DNA of 64,000 nucleotides from Clostridium saudiense (GTDB lineage: Bacteria; Bacillota; Clostridia; Clostridiales; Clostridiaceae). Shown here one piece after another: positions 17,130-25,908 of the stretch; within the stretch, counting starts at the first letter, position 1, and every line of letters starts with the position of its first letter. The translations under genes and the position numbers were made by a program. Below the pieces are notes generated by a model. That model ran no database searches, had not been told where the DNA came from, and saw only the letters and a list, made by a program, of their open reading frames with translations. Location of the stretch: positions 124,001 through 188,000 of the forward strand of contig NZ_CBYM010000002.1 in the NCBI RefSeq assembly GCF_000577815.1, written 5' to 3'.

Positions 17130-18857
17130 TTAGCTTAAGAACATTTTCATATCATCTTCTACATTAGTTATTCCACCAATTCCAAAGTTTTCAACTAAAA
17201 CTTTTGCTACATTTGGTGAAAGGAATGCTGGAAGTGTTGGTCCTAAATGAATATTCTTTACGCCAAGGTATAATAATGATAATAATACAATTACCGCCTT
17301 TTGTTCATACCAAGCAATATTAAATGCTATTGGTAATTCATTAATATCTTCTAACTCAAATACCTCTTTTAATTTTAATGCTATTAATGCTAATGAATAT
17401 GAATCATTACATTGTCCTGCATCTAAAACTCTTGGAATTCCATTTATATCACCAAGATCTAATTTATTATATTTATATTTAGCACAACCTGCAGTTAATA
17501 TTACTGTATCTTTTGGTAAAGCCTTTGCAAAATCAGTATAGTAATTTCTTGATTTAGCTCTTCCGTCACATCCAGCCATTACAAAGAACTTCTTTATGGC
17601 TCCTGTTTTAACAGCTTCAACAACTTGATCTGCTAACGCTAAAACTTGTGCATGAGCAAATCCACCAATGATTTCACCTTGTTCTATTTCTGTTGGAGAT
17701 TTACACTTCTTAGCTTGTTCAATTATTGCAGTGAAATCTTTTTTACCATTTTCATCAGCCTCAATATGAACGCAACCTTCAAATCCTGCTGCTCCTGTTG
17801 TATACATTCTTGATTTATAGCTTTCATTCTTTGGTGGTACTATACAGTTAGTAGTCATTAATATTGGTCCGTTAAAGCTTTCAAATTCTTCTCTTTGCTT
17901 CCACCATGCATTACCATAGTTACCTACTAAGTGCTTGTACTTCTTTAAATTTGGATAATAATGAGCTGGTAGCATTTCTGAATGAGTATAAACATCTACA
18001 CCAGTTCCTTCAGTTTGAATTAACAATTGCTCTATATCCTTTAAATCATGTCCAGATACTAAAATTCCTGGATTCTTACCTACTCCTATATTTACTTTAG
18101 TTATTTCTGGATTACCATAAGTCTTAGTATTAGCAGTATCTAACAATGCCATACCATCAACCCCTACTTTACCTGTTTCTAATGTTAAAGCAATTAACTC
18201 ATCTACAGTTAAAGTGTCATCTACTAATTTAGCCAAAGTTTCTTGCATAAATGTATCTATTTCTTCATTATCATACCCTAAAGCATTAGCATGCTTTGAA
18301 TATGCTGATAATCCCTTTAATCCATAAGTTATAAGTTCTCTTAATGATCTTATATCCTCATCTTTTGTTGCAAGAACACCAACTTCATCACTATTTGACT
18401 TTTCTTCTAATATTAAATTTAATGACTTAACTTCCTTATTTACGCCTACAATACCTTTAATCTTTTCTAAAATACCTGCTTTTTTGTCCATTTCTTCATT
18501 TGAAGAAGCGTCCCATAAAGCTACCTCTGATAAACCTTCTTTATTATCTAATTTAGCCATTAATTCAGCCTTTATTCTTAAAGTTTCCTTAACTCTACTA
18601 TAAAATACTTCATTATCAAAATTAGCATTTGTTATAGTTGTAAATAAATTTAATGTAATAAAGTGATTTAATTCTTTATCTATTTTCTTTCCTTCTTTTC
18701 TTAATCTTGTTGTTACTTCTGATAATCCCTTAGTAACATATATTAATAAATCTTGCATATTTGCAAGCTCTGGACTTTTTCCACACACACCAAATTTAGT
18801 ACATCCACTACATCCTGCTGTTTCTTGACATTGAAAACAAAACATCTTATTTTGCAT
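17130..18857 (-). CDS. hcp: Hydroxylamine reductase / hybrid cluster protein
   Basis: A 575-residue cytoplasmic iron-sulfur protein that reduces hydroxylamine and/or nitric oxide in nitrosative-stress defence. The N-terminal cysteine set C7-x2-C10-x8-C19-x5-C25 (CFQCQE...[10 protein letters not shown]) binds a cubane cluster. Hybrid-cluster landmarks follow: [48 protein letters not shown] and [11 protein letters not shown], and a final IAWYEQKAV. Length is normal for class I Hcp. AAAGGAG precedes the ATG. The gene immediately upstream (same strand) encodes a Crp/Fnr regulator, and a palindromic operator-like site (18932-18945) lies about 75 bases before the ATG, so Fnr-type control is very likely. 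Confidence 0.95.
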   Translation of the reverse strand: MQNKMFCFQCQETAGCSGCTKFGVCGKSPELANMQDLLIYVTKGLSEVTTRLRKEGKKIDKELNHFITLNLFTTITNANFDNEVFYSRVKETLRIKAELMAKLDNKEGLSEVALWDASSNEEMDKKAGILEKIKGIVGVNKEVKSLNLILEEKSNSDEVGVLATKDEDIRSLRELITYGLKGLSAYSKHANALGYDNEEIDTFMQETLAKLVDDTLTVDELIALTLETGKVGVDGMALLDTANTKTYGNPEITKVNIGVGKNPGILVSGHDLKDIEQLLIQTEGTGVDVYTHSEMLPAHYYPNLKKYKHLVGNYGNAWWKQREEFESFNGPILMTTNCIVPPKNESYKSRMYTTGAAGFEGCVHIEADENGKKDFTAIIEQAKKCKSPTEIEQGEIIGGFAHAQVLALADQVVEAVKTGAIKKFFVMAGCDGRAKSRNYYTDFAKALPKDTVILTAGCAKYKYNKLDLGDINGIPRVLDAGQCNDSYSLALIALKLKEVFELEDINELPIAFNIAWYEQKAVIVLLSLLYLGVKNIHLGPTLPAFLSPNVAKVLVENFGIGGITNVEDDMKMFLS

Positions 18858-18918
18858 ATTTAAAAATCTCCTTTTGAAATATATTTTTTAACCTCATGTG
18901 CTTATTCTATATCTATAT

Positions 18919-18959
18919 AAAAAAAGAATCCGTAACATTTGTTACGAATTCTTTTTTTT
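18919..18959 (-). terminator. Terminator of the Crp/Fnr gene, overlapping an operator
   Basis: AAAAAAAGAAT and ATTCTTTTTTT arms around CGTAACA/TGTTACG form a long hairpin that starts within the stop codon of the regulator gene. Confidence 0.75.
18932..18945 (-). promoter_or_regulatory. Predicted HcpR-type (Crp/Fnr) operator upstream of hcp
   Basis: GTAACATTTGTTAC is a perfect palindrome (6-bp arms, 2-base centre), the size of Crp/Fnr boxes. It lies 27 bases before a TATAGA-type -10 of hcp, close to the spacing of a class II activator site. The adjacent gene encodes a Crp/Fnr protein. Confidence 0.55.
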
Positions 18960-19638
18960 ACATAAATAATTCTTCCTCTAAACCTTCAATATCTAATACT
19001 TTTATTACTTTTCTATTAAATTCAATATAATTCATATCTCTTAAATTAATCAATTCTCTTGATAAGGATGGTCTTGGAACTCCTAATAACGCTGCTATTT
19101 CTTCTTTTGTGTTTTTCAATATAATAGAACTACTTTTTTGTTCTTTTACTTCATTCAAAATATAATTAACGACCTTTTGTCTTATGCTTTTAAAGGATAT
19201 ACTCTTTATTTTCGAATTTAAAATAAAAACTTTATTACTCAATAAAGAAACAAAATTTTCTAATACCTTTTCTTCATTTGAGCATATCTTTAAAACATCA
19301 TTTTTATTTATAAAAAGTATCTTACATTCACTTAAAGCAATAACAGTAGCTGGATAAGTTTTTGCTTTTGAAAATACTAATGCTTCTCCAAACACATCTC
19401 CTTCATCTAATCTATTTAATACTATGTATTTGCCGTTAGAATATAGTCTTTGTATTTCTACAACCCCATCTAAGACCAAAGCTAAACTTCCACACTCATC
19501 ATCCTCATGTGCAATTATTTCACCTTTACTATAAGACTTTATATAATACTTTATTTCCTTTAAAACATTTCTTATGTTCTCATCACTTAATCCAATAAAT
19601 AATTGATTTTTTTTTATTATTTTAATTATACTCTCCAT
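18958..19638 (-). CDS. Crp/Fnr-family regulator (HcpR-like)
   Basis: A 226-residue DNA-binding regulator. A cyclic-nucleotide-type effector fold is at about 15-125 (SKGEIIAHEDDECGSLALVLDGVVEI, then GDVFGEALVF). A winged-helix HTH at about 160-215 has the recognition segment KEEIAALLGVPRPSLSRELINLR. It lacks the Cys set of an Fe-S Fnr. Gene order next to hcp matches the HcpR regulators that control hcp in anaerobes, so it probably senses nitric oxide or redox state and binds the palindrome at 18932-18945. The first ATG (19647) touches GGA directly, so ATG 19638, 9 bases after AAGGA, is preferred. It starts 15 bases after the upstream kinase stop and is likely in one operon with it. Confidence 0.8.
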   Translation of the reverse strand: MESIIKIIKKNQLFIGLSDENIRNVLKEIKYYIKSYSKGEIIAHEDDECGSLALVLDGVVEIQRLYSNGKYIVLNRLDEGDVFGEALVFSKAKTYPATVIALSECKILFINKNDVLKICSNEEKVLENFVSLLSNKVFILNSKIKSISFKSIRQKVVNYILNEVKEQKSSSIILKNTKEEIAALLGVPRPSLSRELINLRDMNYIEFNRKVIKVLDIEGLEEELFM

Positions 19639-19653
19639 ATAATGCATTCCTTT

Positions 19654-22600
19654 TTACTCTTGTATAGGCAATATAATACTAAACTCACTCCCTTTTCCAA
19701 TTTCACTAATTACAGTAATTTCTCCTCCATGAAGATTAATTAAATTCTTAGTTAAAGTTAATCCTAATCCACTACCTCCAAATACCTCAGAAGACACACT
19801 ATTAACCTGACCGAATCTATCAAAAATATTCTTATGATACTTTTCATCTATACCTATTCCAGTATCTTTAACCCCTATTTTAACTTTTCCTTCTAATTCA
19901 CAAATACTAACGGTTATAGTACCACCCACGTCAGTAAATTTAATAGCATTTCCAATTAAGTTTATTATACATCTTTCTATATCTAATTTATCACAATTTA
20001 TAAATAACTCTTCTATTTCTGGATCAATTATAATTTCTAGGCCTTTAACTTCCGCAAGTTCAACCATTGATAAAGCAGTATCTTCAACAAGTGTTACTAT
20101 ATTTACCTCTTCCTTATCTAATCTATAAAACCCAGAATCTATCTTAGATGTATCAATAATATTATTAATTAAATTTAAAAGCCTCTGAGAATTTCCCTTT
20201 AAAGTACTCATATATGTATCCATTTTCTCAATAGATATTTGAACTCCAGATTTAGTTAATGAACTTATTAATTGTTCTATAGATAAAATAACATTTAATG
20301 GTGTTCTAAGTTCATGAGATAAATTAACAAAATAATTATTCTTATATTTTTCTAACTCTATAAGTCTTTCATATAATTTCTTATTTTCATTTAATTTATC
20401 ATTTAGTTCTTGAGTTCTCTGTCTTACTAATGCATCTAATATTTTCACCTGATTATAATATATATATATTATAATTAGTATTATAATTATATATGTACAA
20501 TATGCTATTGGTGTTCTCCAAATCGAATTCTTCACCTTAATATTTATCTCTAACACATCGGACCAAACACCATTATAATTTCTTCCAGCTATAAGCATTT
20601 TATATTTCCCTGGCGCTAGGCTTGCATATCTTGCGTAATTTTCATTACCAGAAAATGTCCATTCATCATCCATTCCTTCAAGCTTATATGCATATTGCAT
20701 TTGGCTTATATTTTTATATTCCGGAACAAAAAACTTAATATATAACTCTCTAGAATCATACTCTAAAACAATATTATCTTTTTCATTTACCTCTATTCCT
20801 GCACTTGTCTTTATACTATCAACTATTACATTGCTAGTATTCATTTTTATCTTAATATCTAATGGATTAAATTCAGTTAATCCATTTACTCCTCCAAAAT
20901 ATATATTTCCCTGTGAATTTTTATGATATGAAAATCCATTGTATTCATTGGTAGCTAGTCCATCATCTTCGTAATACCTTATAAATTTATCTTCTTTTTG
21001 GTCATACATAGATATTCCATAGTTAGTACTAACCCATACATTATCATTATCATCTACTATTACACCATAAATAAAATCATTAGATAAACCATCACTATAC
21101 GTATATGTTGTAAATTCTTCTCTTTGCTTATCAAATCTATTTAACCCACTTTGTGTGCCTATCCATATATAACCCGAACTATCTTCTGCTATAGCTCTTA
21201 CATTATTAAAACTCAATGAATTAATATTATTATCATCAGCTAAATAATTCTTAATCTCGCCTGTTTCCTTATTATATCTTACTAATCCTCCTTCATTTCC
21301 AAGCCCAAACCACATTGTTCCTTCATTATCTTCATATATAGCACTAATAGTTTTTTCATATATCCCATTTTGCTCTAATATTTCATTATATGAAGTAAAA
21401 TTTCCTTTTCTATCAAAGGTACATATTCCCCCTCTAGTACCTATCCAAAGTATTCCTGCTTTATCAATATATAATACTCTTATTTCATTATTTACAATAC
21501 TATTCTCATCATCTGTTTTTTTATAAATAGTAAATTTATCATTACTTTTATCATACTTATTTAATCCATTATCAGTAGCAATCCAAATTTCATTATCTAT
21601 TCCAGTTATGTCTTTTATTCTATTACTACTTAATGAATTATTGTTATTAAGATCACTATAATATCTAGTTACTTCATCATTAGCTTTATTTATTTTATTT
21701 ATTCCAGCATTAAATGTTCCAACCCATAACATACCTTCACTATCTTCATATATCCCACAAACACTGCTACTACTTAATGAATTACTATCGCTTGAATTAT
21801 TTCTATAAACTTTAAAATCTTTGTTTGGTAAGAACTTACTTACTCCATTAAATGTACCTACCCATATTACCCCTAATTTATCTTCATATAAACTAATAGT
21901 ATTATCATCACAAATACTATATTTACCTAAATTATTTTTAAATGTATAAAACTTATCATATTGTTGATCAAACAAAGCTAAACCTTGATCTGTAGCTAAC
22001 CACATATACCCATTTCTATCTATAAGTATATCTCTTATAAAATTACTAGGAATGGAATTTGGATCATCAGGATTATTAGTATATACCTTTATACTATTAT
22101 CTTCTAAGTTCATAACATTTAGGCCACCTGTTTTAGTTCCAATCCATAGTTTTTTTTCACTATAATATATAGAAAATATATTATTCTCACTAATTGTATC
22201 CTTGTTATTTTCATCATGTAAAAATTCTTCTACAGATTTATTATTAGGATTATATTTATATAATCCTTCTCTTGTAGAAACCCAAATATTCCCTTCATGA
22301 TCTTCAGTAATATCTTGAAGCCCTTTATTTTCTAAATACTCTGTAGCTACTTTTATAAATTTATCATTCTTTTTATCATATAAATTTAGTCCATTAATAG
22401 TGCAAACCCAAAGTCTTCCTTTCGAATCTATAAATACTTCATCAACAACTGTATTAGATATACTTTTATCTTCGTCCGACACTAAATACCTCGTTATATC
22501 ACCAGTAACTAAATTTAATTTATTTAATCCTCCATCAGTACCTATCCATAAGTTTTGCTCACTATCTTCTACAATAGAACTAATCATATTATTACTAATA

Positions 22601-22860
22601 CTATTAGTATCATTTTTAATATTTTTATATACTTTAATATCATTTCCATTATATCTGTTTAAACCATCATTAGTTCCTATCCATATATAACCAAAACTAT
22701 CTTGGTATATATATTCAACTAAGGATTGGGATAAACCGTCATCTATAGTTATACTTTCAAAATTTATACTATTTTTATCAAAAGCATATATATTTATACA
22801 TTTGTTGCATAATAATATTATTAAATATATAATTCCAATTTTAGTAAATATATTCTTCAT
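19654..22860 (-). CDS. Large membrane sensor histidine kinase with regulator propeller
   Basis: A 1068-residue sensor kinase. A Sec-type signal or anchor (1-25) is followed by about 700 residues of repeated WIGTxxGLNRYD(K/R) units, each near 40-45 residues, that form the two-component-regulator beta-propeller. Then come a Y_Y_Y domain (YKLEGMDDEWTFSGNENYARYASLAPGKYKM), one membrane helix near 785-805 and a kinase core with H-box NLSHELRTPLN, N-box, and G-boxes DTGIGIDEKYHKNIFDRFG and GGSGLGLTLTKNL. It stops after the ATPase domain, with no receiver or AraC domain. The sensor faces outside and should detect carbohydrate or another ligand. It is co-transcribed with the Crp/Fnr gene, which is unusual. 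No response regulator is adjacent. Confidence 0.88.
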   Translation of the reverse strand: MKNIFTKIGIIYLIILLCNKCINIYAFDKNSINFESITIDDGLSQSLVEYIYQDSFGYIWIGTNDGLNRYNGNDIKVYKNIKNDTNSISNNMISSIVEDSEQNLWIGTDGGLNKLNLVTGDITRYLVSDEDKSISNTVVDEVFIDSKGRLWVCTINGLNLYDKKNDKFIKVATEYLENKGLQDITEDHEGNIWVSTREGLYKYNPNNKSVEEFLHDENNKDTISENNIFSIYYSEKKLWIGTKTGGLNVMNLEDNSIKVYTNNPDDPNSIPSNFIRDILIDRNGYMWLATDQGLALFDQQYDKFYTFKNNLGKYSICDDNTISLYEDKLGVIWVGTFNGVSKFLPNKDFKVYRNNSSDSNSLSSSSVCGIYEDSEGMLWVGTFNAGINKINKANDEVTRYYSDLNNNNSLSSNRIKDITGIDNEIWIATDNGLNKYDKSNDKFTIYKKTDDENSIVNNEIRVLYIDKAGILWIGTRGGICTFDRKGNFTSYNEILEQNGIYEKTISAIYEDNEGTMWFGLGNEGGLVRYNKETGEIKNYLADDNNINSLSFNNVRAIAEDSSGYIWIGTQSGLNRFDKQREEFTTYTYSDGLSNDFIYGVIVDDNDNVWVSTNYGISMYDQKEDKFIRYYEDDGLATNEYNGFSYHKNSQGNIYFGGVNGLTEFNPLDIKIKMNTSNVIVDSIKTSAGIEVNEKDNIVLEYDSRELYIKFFVPEYKNISQMQYAYKLEGMDDEWTFSGNENYARYASLAPGKYKMLIAGRNYNGVWSDVLEINIKVKNSIWRTPIAYCTYIIIILIIIYIYYNQVKILDALVRQRTQELNDKLNENKKLYERLIELEKYKNNYFVNLSHELRTPLNVILSIEQLISSLTKSGVQISIEKMDTYMSTLKGNSQRLLNLINNIIDTSKIDSGFYRLDKEEVNIVTLVEDTALSMVELAEVKGLEIIIDPEIEELFINCDKLDIERCIINLIGNAIKFTDVGGTITVSICELEGKVKIGVKDTGIGIDEKYHKNIFDRFGQVNSVSSEVFGGSGLGLTLTKNLINLHGGEITVISEIGKGSEFSIILPIQE

Positions 22861-23023
22861 TTTTCCCTCTTTTTCATCATATTTAGTTAAAATTATACTA
22901 TATTTCGAATAATTTTCATACTATTAAAAAATCGTTTTATTTTATAAGCTTTATCTGTTTATTTTTATCTATAAAGAGAAATACTAAAATATACAAACAT
23001 TATTTATTTTTGGGAGGTATATT

Positions 23024-24373
23024 ATGAATAATAAATATGTTGATTTATTTGATATATTAATCAAATCCTATTATGATGGAAATTTTGATGAAACATTAAA
23101 TAAAATAATCACTTGTCACGAAAAGTCTCCACAAGAAACCTTTGCAATAATAACTTCTTTATGTGGTGTTGATATTAAATTTGATAATAATTATGTTTAT
23201 AATTTAAAAAAGGCAATTACCGAATATAATGTTAATAAAAAAATAGTTGAAAAACTTGAATGTTCTGGTGCAACTTGCAAACCAGATAAAAACAATGTTT
23301 ACAGTTGCCAAAAAGCCTGTCCCTTTAATGCCATAGTTTACGATAATAAAAATAAAACAACAGTCATTGATAAAGATATTTGTATTGATTGTGGAATTTG
23401 CGTTGACTCTTGTAAAGATGGACGTATTTTAGATAAAACTGAATTTTTACCTATTATGGATTTAATAAAAAATAATAAAACAGTCATAGCAGCTGTTGCC
23501 CCTGCTATCATGGGACAATTTGGTGAAGATGTTACTATGGATCAGTTAAGAGCTGCCTTTATAAAAATAGGCTTTACAGATATGATTGAAGTAGCTTTTG
23601 CTGCTGATATGCTAACAATTAAAGAAGCTGTAGAATTTAATAAACATGTTAAAAGTCCAAAGGACTTAATGATTACATCTTGTTGTTGCCCAATGTGGGT
23701 TGGAATGCTAAAAAAAGTTTACAAAGATTTAATTCCTAATCTGTCTCCTTCTGTATCACCTATGATCGCAGCCGGAAGAGTGATAAAGGCCCTTAATAAA
23801 GATGCAAAAGTTGTATTTATAGGTCCATGTATTGCAAAAAAAGCTGAAGCTAAAGCTCCAGATGTTGCAGATGCTATTGATTTCGTACTAACTTTCCAAG
23901 AGTTAAATGATATATTTAAAGCATTTGATTTCCATCCAAGAGATTTAAAAGGAATCCCTTCTATAGAATATACTTCAAGAGGCGGAAGACTATATGCTAG
24001 AACTGGTGGTGTCTCAATTGCAGTTTCAGAAGCTGTAGAAGAATTATATCCTGATAAGATTAAGTACTTTAAAGCTAAAAAAGTAGAAGGAGTAAAGGAA
24101 TGTAAAGAAGCTCTTGATAAAGCAATGAAAGGAGAATTAGATGCAAGTTTCCTTGAAGGAATGGGCTGCGTTGGCGGTTGTGTTGGCGGTCCTAAAATTC
24201 TAGTACCTCCTGATGATGCAAAAAAAGCAGTTGATAAATTTGCTTATGATGCTTCAATCAAAGTTGCTGTTCATAGCAAAATCCTTGATGACGTATTAGA
24301 AAAGATAGGAATTACATCATTAAAAGATTTTGAAGATCCTCAAAAAATCAGTATGTTAGAAAGAGATTTTTAG
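23024..24373 (+). CDS. [FeFe]-hydrogenase-like protein with ferredoxin domain (group B-like)
   Basis: A 449-residue cytoplasmic redox protein. Helical N-terminus, then cysteines for two [4Fe-4S] clusters (80, 85, 95, 99 and 120, 123, 126, 130), then an H-cluster domain. The H-cluster motifs are TSCCCPMW (218-225), GPCIAKKAE (267-275) and MGCVGGCVGGP (380-390). Canonical group A enzymes have TSCCPxW, MPCxxKxxE and ExMACxxGCxxGGG, and this set is what I recall for group B (M2-type) hydrogenases. It probably exchanges electrons with ferredoxin and makes or consumes H2. GGGAGG precedes the ATG. It diverges from the kinase-Crp operon, so it may share their redox control, though no GTAACA-type box was seen upstream. 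Confidence 0.85.
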   Translation: MNNKYVDLFDILIKSYYDGNFDETLNKIITCHEKSPQETFAIITSLCGVDIKFDNNYVYNLKKAITEYNVNKKIVEKLECSGATCKPDKNNVYSCQKACPFNAIVYDNKNKTTVIDKDICIDCGICVDSCKDGRILDKTEFLPIMDLIKNNKTVIAAVAPAIMGQFGEDVTMDQLRAAFIKIGFTDMIEVAFAADMLTIKEAVEFNKHVKSPKDLMITSCCCPMWVGMLKKVYKDLIPNLSPSVSPMIAAGRVIKALNKDAKVVFIGPCIAKKAEAKAPDVADAIDFVLTFQELNDIFKAFDFHPRDLKGIPSIEYTSRGGRLYARTGGVSIAVSEAVEELYPDKIKYFKAKKVEGVKECKEALDKAMKGELDASFLEGMGCVGGCVGGPKILVPPDDAKKAVDKFAYDASIKVAVHSKILDDVLEKIGITSLKDFEDPQKISMLERDF

Positions 24374-24390
24374 TATTTAACATATTTAGT

Positions 24391-24426
24391 AAGCTATTGC
24401 TAATAACTATTAGCAGTAGCTTTTTT
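24391..24426 (+). terminator. Terminator of the hydrogenase-like gene
   Basis: AGCTATTGCTAAT and ATTAGCAGTAGCT arms followed by T6. Confidence 0.8.
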
Positions 24427-24612
24427 ACTATAAATAAAATTAAAATTTATTTTTTAATACTTATTTATACTAGTAAAGATAAATAATGAGTTTATTCAAA
24501 TTTTTATAACCAAAAAACTTATATAAGCCTTTAATCACAGCTGTTATCAAATTCATATACTATAATAACAATCAAAAAAATTATTACACAAATGATTACG
24601 AGGTGAGTAACT

Positions 24613-25854
24613 ATGATAATACAATCAAAAGACTATCTTCCACCTAAATCAAATTCAATTTATATCTATAAAGGAATAAACAATGATACTTTTACCTTTA
24701 AAAGATATATTGAATATATTAATAATGATAAAATTCAAATTAAATTTGATAATGGTATAAATTCTTTTGTTAATGTTTATGAATACACTCCTGATGGTAT
24801 TAAACTTTGCTACTACACAGGCAAATCATTATATCGTCAAGACTTTACAACTCATACAGGTTGTATAAATAACTATTTGATAAAAGATCCTATCTCTAAA
24901 GATAATATTTGGATTTTATCTGATGGTAGCAAACGCTGTATTACAAATATCGATGTGAAGGTCCAAACCCAATTTAAGCTTTATGATTCAGCCATAGAAG
25001 TTGTTACAACAGCAAAAAACAATTCTCAATTTTCAATAAACTATTATGTACTAGGTATAGGTTTAGTAAAAAGCATTTACTATATCAAGAAAAAAGGATT
25101 TCTTTTCTTTGAATTAGAAGATATCTTAGAAGATACTCCTTATTTAAAAAAAATAAAATTTTATTATCCTGATAAAAATCTAAATACTATTTGGTCTGTT
25201 GAAAAACCTATAATTTTTAATACTAATGATGACCCTTCAATAGTTTTTTCTAAAGAGTTCGAATCTTCGCCTAAAGGATTATTACCACTAATTAATAGAA
25301 ATACTGTAATTAATAAAATGAATTATAATTTAAATAATAATTCTGTTAGTATAGATTTTTCTAAGGATATATTGCTTAATTTAAATAATAATTCAGAATA
25401 TAATACTTTATTTTATTATTCAATTTATAATACACTAAAAGATTTCTATAATACTGATAATATTTCAATTAGTATTGAAGGCATGCCTATAAAAAAAACT
25501 TTTAACATTTCTCCATTATCTCATAACCTTACAATTCAAAACTGGAAAATAGAAAACTGTAAATATCCTTTCACATATGTTGTGAAGGATAATGATACGC
25601 TTATTGATATTTCAAAAAAATTTAATATAAGCTATTTAAAACTTGCCAAGTTAAATAATATTGAAAATCCAAACATTATTAACAAGCATGAAGTTCTTCA
25701 GATATATTCTTCAGGAATATATCTATTAAAAGAGGGAGATTCATTAAAGGAAATAGCATCTATGTTTGGTTTATCCATTGAAGAATTAATTAAAATTAAT
25801 AATATATCTAACTTAGATGTTTTAAAACCTGGCTTAAAAATAAGGTTATGCTAA
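24613..25854 (+). CDS. LysM-domain protein of unknown function
   Basis: A 413-residue protein. Residues 1-310 are an all-beta region I do not recognise (DYLPPKSNSIYIYKGINNDTFTF, later DILLNLNNNSEYN). The C-terminal 100 residues hold two LysM units, FTYVVKDNDTLIDISKKFNISYLKLAKLNNI and IYLLKEGDSLKEIASMFGLSIEELIKINNI. LysM binds peptidoglycan or spore cortex. No signal peptide is visible, which is usual for spore-coat and cortex LysM proteins made in the mother cell, so a sporulation role is a reasonable guess. GAGGTGAG precedes the ATG. It is monocistronic. Confidence 0.7.
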   Translation: MIIQSKDYLPPKSNSIYIYKGINNDTFTFKRYIEYINNDKIQIKFDNGINSFVNVYEYTPDGIKLCYYTGKSLYRQDFTTHTGCINNYLIKDPISKDNIWILSDGSKRCITNIDVKVQTQFKLYDSAIEVVTTAKNNSQFSINYYVLGIGLVKSIYYIKKKGFLFFELEDILEDTPYLKKIKFYYPDKNLNTIWSVEKPIIFNTNDDPSIVFSKEFESSPKGLLPLINRNTVINKMNYNLNNNSVSIDFSKDILLNLNNNSEYNTLFYYSIYNTLKDFYNTDNISISIEGMPIKKTFNISPLSHNLTIQNWKIENCKYPFTYVVKDNDTLIDISKKFNISYLKLAKLNNIENPNIINKHEVLQIYSSGIYLLKEGDSLKEIASMFGLSIEELIKINNISNLDVLKPGLKIRLC

Positions 25855-25857
25855 AAA

Positions 25858-25883
25858 GGAAACTCCAGTAAATTGGAGTTTCC
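25858..25883 (-). terminator. Bidirectional terminator
   Basis: GGAAACTCC and GGAGTTTCC arms, with a T run on the minus strand, end the ABC exporter operon. The left arm follows the LysM stop codon. Confidence 0.8.
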
Positions 25884-25908
25884 CTCTTAAATAATATAAT
25901 ATTTTAAT

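Noticed and set aside
22400-22690. Plus-strand open frame of 96 codons within the sensor kinase gene
   Set aside because: It is the antisense shadow of the propeller repeats and has no RBS or family similarity.
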